Assembly: GCA_963783965.1 (NCBI GenBank)
Contig: CAWAPQ010000002.1
Location: 310,001 to 374,000, forward strand
Length of the DNA stretch: 64,000 nucleotides
Source: Bog-473 sp963783965
GTDB taxonomy: Bacteria; Actinomycetota; Acidimicrobiia; Acidimicrobiales; RAAP-2
Reading direction: 5' to 3'
Part shown: positions 55,121 through 62,752 of the stretch, piece by piece
Layout: each line of letters begins with the position of its first letter
Numbering within the stretch: the first letter of the stretch is position 1
Made by a program: the position numbers and the translations under genes
Notes under the pieces: model-generated
The model's database searches: none
What the model was told of the DNA's origin: nothing
The model's input: only the letters and a program-made list of their open reading frames with translations

Positions 55121-56326
55121 TCAGGGGAGATCGAGGGACCGGAACACCATGCCGGTCCGGGGCTTGGGGCTGAAGAACGTCGTCTTGGGGGGCATGCGGC
55201 GCCGCTCGTTCGCCCACTCGTCGATCTGCGCGACGGTCACCGGCCGGAGGAGGAAGGCCGCCTGGCCTTCGCCGTCACGCAGGGCCTCCATCGCCTCGGC
55301 CACGCTGTGGCGGTGCATGACCTCGTGGGGCGGGAGCGTCGCCAGCACGCCGGCGAGGAGGTTGGAGTCGAGGTCGTTGCCCGCTTGCTCCTGGACATCG
55401 GCGTGGGCGAGGAGCAGGTAGGCCTGGCCACCCGTGACCAGGGCCAGGGAATGCGAGTCGGCCAGCGCGCCGAGGGTCCGGTCGTCGGCCGCGCCGGCCC
55501 GGACGACGTCGAACGACGGCGCCAGCGCGGCGACGAGGTCGAAATCCTCGGGCAGGCCGCTGACGGTGCGCTGGATGGCGCCGACGGTGAGCTGGTCTGG
55601 GGAGAGCTCCACGACGAGTGCCATCACGAGGTCGTAGGACCCGGGCACTCCGCCGTTGGCCTGGCGGCACTCGGCCTGGTAGGCGCGGGCGGTCTCGTAG
55701 CGGTGGTGGCCATCGGCGAGGACCACGGGGGCCCTGGCCAGGGCGGCAGCGACCGCGGCCACGGTATCGGCGTCGCTCAGCACCCAGAGCTGGTGTCGGA
55801 CCCCGTCGTCGTCGTAGACGTCGGCGACCGGGTCGTCGTCGGTCGGGTCGAACGTGGCGGTCACGCCGGCGGCCATGGAGAGGCCCCAAATGGGGGACAG
55901 GTTGGCCCGCGTCGCCCGCAGGAGGTCGAGGCGGTCGCTCTTGGGCTTCGGGAGCGTCTGCTCATGGGGGAGGATGTCGCTCTCGGAGCCCGGCTCACCG
56001 AGGCCCAGGGCGCCGATGACGCCGGTGGTGGCCCTCCCCGACGGGTCGGTCATCCGGTAGGGGTAGAGGCTCGGGAGGGGGTCGGCGACGAGGATCCCCT
56101 TGGCCTGCCATCGGGTGAACAGTTCGGTGGCCACGGTGTAGCGGTCGCGTCGACCCGAGAGATCGGTTTCGGGGAGTTCGACCAACACCGCGTTGGCCGG
56201 ATGACGCGCGGCCAGGCGCGCCCGCTCCGTCGCCGAGATCACGTCGTACGGCGGGGCGATGACCTGGTCAAGAGGTGCAACCTCGGATCGGTAGCGCAGC
56301 CCCTGGAACGGTTCGAAGCGCGGCAC
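55121..56326 (-). CDS. DUF1015-family protein
   Basis: The 401-aa protein starts VPRFEPFQGLRYRSEVAPLD and contains QVIAPPYDVISATERARLAA, the invariant VVLADGHHRYETARAYQAEC, and a C-terminal MPPKTTFFSPKPRTGMVFRS, all hallmarks of DUF1015. From memory, members can be listed as putative kinases with serine-kinase-like relatives in archaea, but the function here is undefined. The start GTG 56326 follows CAGAGT plus 6 nt, which resembles the leaderless pattern; GTG 56344 is an alternative. It is divergent from the CDP-alcohol transferase gene. Confidence 0.75.
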   Translation of the reverse strand: MPRFEPFQGLRYRSEVAPLDQVIAPPYDVISATERARLAARHPANAVLVELPETDLSGRRDRYTVATELFTRWQAKGILVADPLPSLYPYRMTDPSGRATTGVIGALGLGEPGSESDILPHEQTLPKPKSDRLDLLRATRANLSPIWGLSMAAGVTATFDPTDDDPVADVYDDDGVRHQLWVLSDADTVAAVAAALARAPVVLADGHHRYETARAYQAECRQANGGVPGSYDLVMALVVELSPDQLTVGAIQRTVSGLPEDFDLVAALAPSFDVVRAGAADDRTLGALADSHSLALVTGGQAYLLLAHADVQEQAGNDLDSNLLAGVLATLPPHEVMHRHSVAEAMEALRDGEGQAAFLLRPVTVAQIDEWANERRRMPPKTTFFSPKPRTGMVFRSLDLP

Positions 56327-56373
56327 TGCGCCACTCTGGCACACGTCAGACGAGGTCGCCGCAGGGCACTCCC

Positions 56374-56379
56374 TAGACT
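56374..56379 (+). promoter_or_regulatory. -10 box of leaderless CDP-alcohol transferase promoter
   Basis: TAGACT ends 6 nt before GTG 56386, with no Shine-Dalgarno between. Confidence 0.55.
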
Positions 56380-56385
56380 CGTGGC

Positions 56386-56979
56386 GTGGACGAGCACGGG
56401 ATGGACCGGATCCTCACCGCCCCCAACGTCATCACCCTCGTGCGGCTCCTATGCATCCCTTTGTTCCTGTGGCTGCTCTTCGGGGCCCACCGTCAGACGG
56501 CCGCCGCCGTCCTGCTGGCCGTGCTCGGTGCGACCGACTGGGTCGACGGGTTCGTGGCGCGCCGCTACGGCCAGGTGTCGACGTTCGGCAAGGTGCTCGA
56601 TCCGACGGCGGACCGGATCCTGGTGGGAACGGCGGTGATCTCCATCATGGTCTACGGCGCCGTGCCGCTCTGGTTCGGCCTGGCCACCATTGCCCGCGAG
56701 GTCTTGGTGTCGGTGATGGTGCTGCTGCTCGCCAGCCTGGGCGCGGCGCGCATCGATGTGTTGTGGGTGGGCAAGGCGGGCACATTCGGACTCATGTTCG
56801 CCTACCCCACGTTCCTGCTCGGCTACGGGACAGCCTCCTGGCAGGAACCGATCCGGATCATCGGCTGGGTGACGGGTCTCGTCGGGCTGACGCTGGCCTG
56901 GTGGGCCGCCGGAAGCTATATCGGACCAGCCCGGCGAGCACTGCGTCAGGGCCGGGCAGCGCGCCAGAGCACCGTATGA
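56386..56979 (+). CDS. CDP-alcohol phosphatidyltransferase family protein (PgsA-like)
   Basis: This 197-aa membrane enzyme has the full family signature D-G-x2-A-R-x8-G-x3-D-x3-D in DWVDGFVARRYGQVSTFGKV followed by LDPTADR. About five hydrophobic helices follow (for example LLCIPLFLWLLFG, TAVISIMVYGAVPLWFGLA). The N terminus NVITLVRLLCIPLFLWLL resembles phosphatidylglycerolphosphate synthase, but cardiolipin or phosphatidylinositol-phosphate synthases cannot be excluded. The stop overlaps the next gene as ATGA. A leaderless promoter is predicted. Confidence 0.85.
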   Translation: MDEHGMDRILTAPNVITLVRLLCIPLFLWLLFGAHRQTAAAVLLAVLGATDWVDGFVARRYGQVSTFGKVLDPTADRILVGTAVISIMVYGAVPLWFGLATIAREVLVSVMVLLLASLGAARIDVLWVGKAGTFGLMFAYPTFLLGYGTASWQEPIRIIGWVTGLVGLTLAWWAAGSYIGPARRALRQGRAARQSTV

Positions 56980-59468
56980 AGGCCGTGATCATGGCGGGCG
57001 GCGAGGGCACCCGGCTGCGCCCGCAGACGTCCAACCTGCCCAAGCCGATGCTCCCGCTGGTGGGACGACCGATGATGGAGCACATCGTGTCGCTGCTCCG
57101 GCGCCACGGCATCACCGACATCGTCGTCACGCTCGCCTTTCTCCCCAACGCGATCCGCAGCTACTTCGGCGACGGCAGTGAGCTCGGGGTCTCGATGGTG
57201 TACGCCACCGAGGAGACGCCCCTCGGCACCGCCGGGTCGGTGCGCAACGCGCGCGAGCAGCTGACCGAACGGTTTCTCGTCATTTCGGGTGACGTCCTCA
57301 CCGATATCGATCTGACGTCGGTGATCGGCTTCCACGAGAAGAACGAGGCACTGGCCACGATCGCGCTGTGCGCCGTCGAGAACCCCCTCGAGTTCGGCAT
57401 CGTGATCACGCGGGAGGACGGGACGATCGAGCGCTTCCTCGAGAAGCCCGGCTGGGGCCAGGTGTTCAGTGACACCATCAACACCGGCATTTACGTGCTC
57501 GAACCCGAGATCTTCGACCACATCCCCGAAGGGCGGTCCGTGGACTTCTCGGGAGAGGTGTTCCCCTCCGTCCTCCAGGCCCGTCAGCCCCTCTACGGCT
57601 ACGTGGCCGACGGGTACTGGGAGGACGTCGGCACGACCGCCGCCTACCTCAAGGCGCACGAGGACATCCTCGACGGCAAGGTCGATGTGGACGTGGCCGG
57701 CTTCGAGCTCCGGCCAGGCGTGTGGATCGGCAAGGGCTCCGCCATCGACCCGTCGGTCCGGATCGACTCGCCGACGTTCATCGGGGAGAACTGCACCGTG
57801 GACGAGGACGTCGTGCTGGGGGCCTACACGACATTGGGCGCCAATGCCCAGGTGGCGGCGCGGGCGGAGCTCCAGCGCTCCGTCATCGGCGAGAACTCCT
57901 ATCTGGGGCAGGCCACCCGCGTGGAGGGTGCTGTCCTGGGGCGGTCGTGCGACCTCCGGGTCGGGGCCCGCATTGAGCCCGGCGCCGTCGTCGGGGAAGG
58001 CTGCCTGGTCGGCGCCCACGCCGAGGTCCGCAGCGACGTCAAGGTCTATCCCTACAAGGTCGTGGAGGCGGGGGCCCAGGTCAACGCCTCCATTGTCTGG
58101 GAGTCGGGCGGGTCGCGGACCCTCTTCGGCCCCGAGGGCGTCCAGGGCATCGCCAACGTCGACATCAGCCCCGAGCTGGCGGTCCGTCTGGCCAAGGCCT
58201 GGGCGTCCGGCTTCGAGAAGGGCTCGTTCATCACCGCCTCGCGGGACACGAGCCGGGTGGCCCGCGTGCTGAAGCGTGCCCTCATGGTCGGGTGCAACTC
58301 CGTCGGTGTGAACGTCAACGACTTGGAGTTGGCGACGGTGCCCGTGACGCGGCATCACGTGCGCATGCGCGGCAACCGGGCCGGCCTCACCGTGCGCCTC
58401 AGCGCGGACGACCCGCAGTCGGTGGTCATCCGCTTCTTCGACGAACGCGGCATCGACCTCTCCGAGAGCGATCAGCGACGTGTCGAGCGCACGTACCACC
58501 GTGAGGAGTTCCGTCGGGTCACTGCCGGCGAAATCGGTGACATCGACTTCTCGCCCCGCACGATCGAGCTCTACACCGAGGATGTCGTCGAGGCGTTCCA
58601 GCTGCGGCGGGTCGTGGGGCACCAGGTGAAGCTCGTTCTCGACCTTTCGTTCGGGGCGGCCAACTTCGTGATGCCCAGCCTGCTCTCCAAGGTCGGCGCA
58701 GACGTGCTCAGCATCAATCCCTATGCGCAGACACCGGGCATGATCGCGGTCGACCGTGCGGCGAGCGAGGCCCGCGTGGCGGACGCCGTGCGCGGCTCGG
58801 GCGCCGACCTCGGTGCCGTCATTGACGCCGGAGGCGAGCGGCTCACCCTGATCGACGGAATGGGCCGCGTGCTGTCGGACGACGAAGCGATCATGGCCTT
58901 CATCGACTTGTCGACAGCGGCCGGGGAGACGGGACGGGTGGCGCTCCCGGTGACCGCCAGCGACCGCACGGTCCGTCACTGTCGTGCGCGCGGGGTGGAG
59001 CTGATGCTGACGCCGTTGTCGCCGTCGGGGCTGCTGCAGGCTGCCGCGTCGGGCGGCGTCTCGTTCGCCTCCGACCGGCGTGGCGGATACGTCTTCCCCG
59101 CCTTCCTGCCGGCCTTCGACGCCGCGGCCGCCCTGGCCCGGCTGGTGTCGCTGCTCGAGGACAGTCCGAGGAGCCTGGCCGAGATCGTCGACGCCACCCC
59201 GTCGATGCCCATCGCGGAAGGCGAGGTGCCGACGCCGATGGAGCAGAAGGGCCTGATCATGCGCACCCTGATGGAGCAGCTGACCGACGAGGGGGCCGAA
59301 TTGGTCCTGGTCGACGGCATCAAGGTGGTGTCCGACCAGGGGTGGGCCCTGGTCGTGCCCGACCCCGCCGAGCCCGTCACGCATGTCTGGGCCGAGGGAT
59401 CGGACCAGGCCTCCTCCGAGACCCTGGTGCACACGTACGCCGAGCGGATTGCCGGGATGCTCTCCTGA
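56976..59468 (+). CDS. NDP-sugar pyrophosphorylase fused to a degenerate phosphomutase
   Basis: This 830-aa protein has an N-terminal nucleotidyltransferase (residues 1-235: MKAVIMAGGEGTRLRPQTSN, KPMLPLVGRPMMEHIV, VISGDVLTDIDL), a left-handed beta-helix (about 245-375, repeats such as IGENSYLGQATRVEGAVLG) and a phosphohexomutase-like region (380-830). It resembles actinobacterial mannose-1-phosphate guanylyltransferase. In the mutase part the phosphoserine loop TASHNP is replaced by ITASRDTSRVARVLKR, and the metal loop DGDxDR by IDAGGERLTLID, so mutase activity is doubtful. It overlaps the CDP-alcohol gene. Likely role: GDP-mannose or a related sugar nucleotide for the envelope. Confidence 0.85.
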   Translation: MKAVIMAGGEGTRLRPQTSNLPKPMLPLVGRPMMEHIVSLLRRHGITDIVVTLAFLPNAIRSYFGDGSELGVSMVYATEETPLGTAGSVRNAREQLTERFLVISGDVLTDIDLTSVIGFHEKNEALATIALCAVENPLEFGIVITREDGTIERFLEKPGWGQVFSDTINTGIYVLEPEIFDHIPEGRSVDFSGEVFPSVLQARQPLYGYVADGYWEDVGTTAAYLKAHEDILDGKVDVDVAGFELRPGVWIGKGSAIDPSVRIDSPTFIGENCTVDEDVVLGAYTTLGANAQVAARAELQRSVIGENSYLGQATRVEGAVLGRSCDLRVGARIEPGAVVGEGCLVGAHAEVRSDVKVYPYKVVEAGAQVNASIVWESGGSRTLFGPEGVQGIANVDISPELAVRLAKAWASGFEKGSFITASRDTSRVARVLKRALMVGCNSVGVNVNDLELATVPVTRHHVRMRGNRAGLTVRLSADDPQSVVIRFFDERGIDLSESDQRRVERTYHREEFRRVTAGEIGDIDFSPRTIELYTEDVVEAFQLRRVVGHQVKLVLDLSFGAANFVMPSLLSKVGADVLSINPYAQTPGMIAVDRAASEARVADAVRGSGADLGAVIDAGGERLTLIDGMGRVLSDDEAIMAFIDLSTAAGETGRVALPVTASDRTVRHCRARGVELMLTPLSPSGLLQAAASGGVSFASDRRGGYVFPAFLPAFDAAAALARLVSLLEDSPRSLAEIVDATPSMPIAEGEVPTPMEQKGLIMRTLMEQLTDEGAELVLVDGIKVVSDQGWALVVPDPAEPVTHVWAEGSDQASSETLVHTYAERIAGMLS

Positions 59469-59502
59469 TCCAACAGGGCTGCGGCGCCCGGTGGCGGTCC
59501 GG

Positions 59503-59508
59503 TATGGT
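59503..59508 (+). promoter_or_regulatory. -10 box of gcvH promoter
   Basis: TATGGT (four of six consensus bases) lies 8 nt before ATG 59517; the intervening bases are mostly C and cannot act as a ribosome binding site. Confidence 0.5.
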
Positions 59509-59516
59509 CGCCCCCC

Positions 59517-59897
59517 ATGAACATCCCCGAGGACCTTCGATATTCGGCGGAGCACGAGTGGATCCGCGTCGAGGGGACGAAGGTCCGAGTCGGCATCACG
59601 GATTACGCCCAGGACGCGCTGGGGGACATCGTGTTCGTGGACTTGCCGGCCGTCGGGACCGAGGTCGAGGCAGGCGGACAGCTCGGCGAGGTCGAATCGA
59701 CCAAGTCGGTGTCCGAGCTCTACGCGCCGCTGGCGGGCACCGTCACGGCGGTCAACGATTCGCTCACGCAGGGGCCTGAGAGGATCAACCAGGATCCCTA
59801 CGGCGAAGGGTGGCTCTGCGAGCTGGAGCTCGCGACGGGTGCGGACCCAGGCAGTCTTCTCGACGCGGTCGCCTACCGTGACCTGACTGCGGACTGA
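59517..59897 (+). CDS. gcvH: Glycine cleavage system H protein
   Basis: This 126-aa carrier of the glycine cleavage system shuttles the aminomethyl group on lipoate. The fold is complete, with LRYSAEHEWIRVEGTKVRVG, DALGDIVFVDLPAVGTEVEA and the lipoylated Lys in GEVESTKSVSELYAPLAG. The other glycine cleavage genes are not here. Instead it begins the conserved actinobacterial block gcvH-garA-ftsR-bifunctional nuclease, known from Mycobacterium (Rv1826-Rv1829). Confidence 0.95.
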   Translation: MNIPEDLRYSAEHEWIRVEGTKVRVGITDYAQDALGDIVFVDLPAVGTEVEAGGQLGEVESTKSVSELYAPLAGTVTAVNDSLTQGPERINQDPYGEGWLCELELATGADPGSLLDAVAYRDLTAD

Positions 59898-59949
59898 CCT
59901 GGCGTTCGAGGGTGTGATGGGGGCAGGAGAAGTCACTCGTGGGGTGGGG

Positions 59950-59955
59950 TACCGT
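59950..59955 (+). promoter_or_regulatory. -10 box of leaderless FHA-protein promoter
   Basis: TACCGT ends 7 nt before GTG 59963, where the zinc-ribbon sequence begins. This supports GTG 59963 over the earlier in-frame GTG at 59939. Confidence 0.5.
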
Positions 59956-59962
59956 GGACGGC

Positions 59963-60433
59963 GTGTTCTGTCACAATTGCGGGCACCGGAATCCCGAGGG
60001 CGTCAACTTCTGCTCGTCGTGTGGTCACGCGCTGCTCGCGGACGGCGATGACGCCACCATCACACTCCACCCGACCGACGAGGGGGAGACCACGGAGGAC
60101 TACCCGGATGTCACCTCGGTCGAAGTGCCGCACGGCGCCGGCGTCCTCGTTGTCACCCGCGGCCCCAACATCGGCGCGCGCTATCTGCTCGGTGAGCACG
60201 TCGTGAAGGCCGGCCGCCATCCGGAGAGTGACATCTTCCTCGACGACATCACGGTGTCGCGGCGCCACGTGGAGATCAGCCCCGCCAATGGGGGCTACAC
60301 GGTGCGGGACGTGGGGTCTTTGAACGGCACGTACGTGAACCGTGAGCGTATCGACGAGGTCCCGCTCGCCCCGGGCGACGAGGTGCAGATCGGCAAGTTC
60401 AAGCTCGTCTACCTGGTGGCTGGCAACGAGTGA
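59963..60433 (+). CDS. GarA-like FHA-domain protein with N-terminal zinc ribbon
   Basis: This 156-aa protein has a zinc ribbon (CHNCGHRNPEGVNFCSSCGH, Cys at 3, 6, 17 and 20), an acidic linker and a forkhead-associated domain (residues 70-150: GRHPESDIFLDDITVSRRHV, VRDVGSLNGTYVNRERI). Gene order identifies it as the GarA/OdhI counterpart, which binds and inhibits 2-oxoglutarate-metabolising enzymes until phosphorylated by PknB-type kinases in an ETT motif. Here EGETTEDYP (Thr43, Thr44) is the likely site. Mycobacterial GarA has no zinc ribbon that I recall. It overlaps the MerR gene by 4 nt. Confidence 0.85.
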   Translation: MFCHNCGHRNPEGVNFCSSCGHALLADGDDATITLHPTDEGETTEDYPDVTSVEVPHGAGVLVVTRGPNIGARYLLGEHVVKAGRHPESDIFLDDITVSRRHVEISPANGGYTVRDVGSLNGTYVNRERIDEVPLAPGDEVQIGKFKLVYLVAGNE

Positions 60434-61608
60434 GCAGCCGCACGTACCTCTCCATCGGCGACGTCCTGACCCTCTTGCGGGAGGAGTTCCCCGACGTCAC
60501 CATCTCGAAGATCCGCTTCCTCGAGAGCCAGGGCCTGGTCAACCCGGAGCGCTCGCCCTCGGGGTACCGCAAATTCTTCGACCACGACGTGGAACGCCTG
60601 CGCTGGGTCCTGCGCCAGCAGCGCGAGCACTTCCTTCCACTCAAGGTCATCCGGGACCGCCTGGCCGACGGGGACCTCGGTGAGGACCTCGGGGAGGAGC
60701 GCCCGAACGGGAAGGAGGCCGAGCCCGCACACGCGGTCGCGGTCGCCGGTGTGGCGTCGGGCCACGCGCACGAGCAGCCGACCAAGGCCGACGAGGAGGC
60801 GATGGCGCGCATCCTCGCCGATGCGTCGCGCCGCGCCGCCCGGCTCCCCGAAGAGAAGCAGGCGCGCCCCGGATTGCAAGTGGTGGCCGAGGCCGAAGTC
60901 GCACAGCGTGTCGCGGTCGAACCTGCCGGGCAACGTGAAGGTGTGAGCGCCGTGCCTCGCCGCGCCTCCGCCGATCGGGCCGGCGATTCCGCCACGACCA
61001 TCGGTGGGGGTCAGGCCGGGTCGCCGCCGGCAGCCGCGCCGCCGGCACCCACACCACCGACAGCCACGGGCCGCAGCAACGGGACGGCCTTGCCGCGCCA
61101 ACCGGAGGCAGCGGTGAACCCGCGAGTCGCGCCGCCGCAGAGCGACGCACGCCCGCGCAAGGGCGAAGCGAAATCGAGCGAGGGCACCCCAAGCGCCACG
61201 CCGAGTGCCGCTCCCGCCGTGGTGACCGGAGCGAGCCTGTCAGCCGACGAGTTGTGCGCGGCGAGCGGTCTTTCGCCCGATGAGCTGGCGGGGCTCAAGG
61301 GGTTCGGCCTCGTGGAGTGCGTGTCGGTGGCGGGTATCGAGACCTACGACGAGGATGCCCTCACCGTGGCCAACCTGGCCGCAGCGTTCCGGGCCTTCGG
61401 GATTGAGCCGCGCCACCTGCGCCTCTACCGGAACGCCGCCGACCGCGAGCTGGGGCTTATTGAGCAGGTGGTGATCCCTCTTTTGCGCCAGCGGAACCCC
61501 GAATCCCGGCAGCGGGCCGTCGATGGGGCCGATCAGCTGGCTGCGCTGGGACAATCGATGCGAGCCGCCCTGCTCCGCCAGGCTCTGCGGCGCCACCTGG
61601 GGGGGTGA
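60430..61608 (+). CDS. MerR-family regulator, FtsR-like, with expanded linker
   Basis: The 392-aa protein has an N-terminal MerR winged helix (YLSIGDVLTLLREEFPDVTI, SKIRFLESQGLVNPERSPSG, YRKFFDHDVERLRWVLRQQR) and a C-terminal helical domain (SLSADELCAASGLSPDELAG, FRAFGIEPRHLRLYRNAADR). Between them lies about 180 residues of Ala/Pro/Gly/Arg-rich, probably disordered, sequence. Position after garA matches Rv1828/FtsR, reported as an activator of ftsZ in corynebacteria. The mycobacterial protein is, as I recall, about 250 aa, so the linker is unusually long. GTG start overlapping the FHA gene. Confidence 0.85.
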   Translation: MSSRTYLSIGDVLTLLREEFPDVTISKIRFLESQGLVNPERSPSGYRKFFDHDVERLRWVLRQQREHFLPLKVIRDRLADGDLGEDLGEERPNGKEAEPAHAVAVAGVASGHAHEQPTKADEEAMARILADASRRAARLPEEKQARPGLQVVAEAEVAQRVAVEPAGQREGVSAVPRRASADRAGDSATTIGGGQAGSPPAAAPPAPTPPTATGRSNGTALPRQPEAAVNPRVAPPQSDARPRKGEAKSSEGTPSATPSAAPAVVTGASLSADELCAASGLSPDELAGLKGFGLVECVSVAGIETYDEDALTVANLAAAFRAFGIEPRHLRLYRNAADRELGLIEQVVIPLLRQRNPESRQRAVDGADQLAALGQSMRAALLRQALRRHLGG

Positions 61609-61629
61609 CGCAGGCCCGGGATCGGGCGC

Positions 61630-61635
61630 TACATT
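61630..61635 (+). promoter_or_regulatory. -10 box of leaderless bifunctional nuclease promoter
   Basis: TACATT ends 6 nt before ATG 61642, another clear case of the short spacing. Confidence 0.55.
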
Positions 61636-61641
61636 TCAATC

Positions 61642-62142
61642 ATGGTCCGTGTGCTTCTTCGTGCCGTCAGGGTGGACCTGCAGTCGAACACGCCGGTGCT
61701 CCTTCTGCAGGAGACCGAGGGTGAAGGGCGCACGCTGCCGATCTTCATCGGGAGCCCCGAGGCGACGGCCATCGCCTACGCCCTCCAGGGCGTGACCATG
61801 CCGAGACCCCTGACCCACGACTTGATGAAGGACATGCTGGGTGCCCTCGACATCAGCGTCGAACGAGTGATCATCACCGAGCTGCGTGCATCCACGTACT
61901 ACGCCGAGCTGCATCTCATGCGCGGGGACGAGCGGACCATCGTCTCGAGCCGGCCGTCCGATGCCGTTGCGGTGGCCGTGCGCACCGAGTCACCTCTGTT
62001 CGTGTCCGATGAACTGATGGAGTCCGAGGGAATCATCCTGGCGCTCGACGCCGAGGAAGAGGAGGACGACACGCCCGACGAATTGGTGGGCCAGTTCCGC
62101 CAGTTCCTCGACTCGGTGCGGCCCGAGGATTTCGAAGCGTGA
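61642..62142 (+). CDS. Bifunctional nuclease family protein (DUF151)
   Basis: This 166-aa protein has the DUF151 core: VDLQSNTPVLLLQETEGEGR, LPIFIGSPEATAIAYALQGV, RPLTHDLMKDMLGALDISVE, SSRPSDAVAVAVRTESPLFV. Family members have been reported with DNase/RNase activity, but the bacterial role is unsettled. The neighbour order gcvH-FHA-MerR-DUF151 is conserved in mycobacteria. The C terminus is acidic (DAEEEEDDTPDEL) and the stop overlaps the lipoprotein gene as GTGA. Confidence 0.9.
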   Translation: MVRVLLRAVRVDLQSNTPVLLLQETEGEGRTLPIFIGSPEATAIAYALQGVTMPRPLTHDLMKDMLGALDISVERVIITELRASTYYAELHLMRGDERTIVSSRPSDAVAVAVRTESPLFVSDELMESEGIILALDAEEEEDDTPDELVGQFRQFLDSVRPEDFEA

Positions 62143-62750
62143 CCCAGCAGCGTTGGGCGCTCGCCCTTGTTGCGAGCGCTGCGGTGACACTGGCCGCGTG
62201 CAGCAGCAGTCCGAGCACGCCGAAGCACGTCACGACGACGACGCGCGCGGCCACCTCCACAACCTCGTCGTCCACCACCACGACAACGTCCGCCCCGACG
62301 ACGACATCGACGTCGGCCGCCTCGTCGGCCTGTACCCGCATCACGGCTTCGCCCGGCCAGGGCCAGGGAGCGGCGGGGACGATCACCGGAACCGTCACCG
62401 TCACCAACACGGGAACCGCGCCGTGCACCGTCAATGGCTACCCGTTGATCGCGCTCTTCTCCGGGAGCGGCGCTCCGCTCACGGTCACGACGGTGAACGG
62501 GCTGTCCGTGACGATCTCGAGCGCGGCGAACGCTCCGCCATCGTCGTTCTCGCTGGCGCCTTCTTCCAGCGCGCAGTTCGCGTACCAGTACTCGGACGTG
62601 CCGGTCGGCTCCGAGACGAGCTGCCCCACCTCCGAGGCCGCCACCGTCACCATGCCGGGGTCGACGACGGCCTCACCGAGCTTCCAGTTGGCCCTCGCCC
62701 CCTGCGGCAACGGCACCATCAGGGTCTCACCGGTCTACGCCGGCGCCTGA
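62139..62750 (+). CDS. DUF4232-family lipoprotein
   Basis: This 203-aa secreted lipoprotein has a signal peptide with a lipobox (LALVASAAVTLAACSSS; Cys at about residue 21), a Thr/Ser-rich linker and a DUF4232 domain (CTRITASPGQGQGAAGTITG, TNTGTAPCTVNGYPLIALFS, SVTISSAANAPPSSF). DUF4232 proteins are common extracytoplasmic proteins of actinobacteria with no known function. It overlaps the nuclease gene by 4 nt (GTGA), an odd coupling of a cytosolic and a secreted protein. The outer domain of the 24083 gene is related. Confidence 0.8.
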   Translation: MTQQRWALALVASAAVTLAACSSSPSTPKHVTTTTRAATSTTSSSTTTTTSAPTTTSTSAASSACTRITASPGQGQGAAGTITGTVTVTNTGTAPCTVNGYPLIALFSGSGAPLTVTTVNGLSVTISSAANAPPSSFSLAPSSSAQFAYQYSDVPVGSETSCPTSEAATVTMPGSTTASPSFQLALAPCGNGTIRVSPVYAGA

Positions 62751-62752
62751 CC

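Noticed and set aside
56946..59936. A 996-codon open frame on the minus strand
   Set aside because: It is antisense to the sugar-nucleotide pyrophosphorylase and gcvH, has the His/Arg/Gly/Val-rich composition of a GC-rich shadow frame and no recognisable motif.
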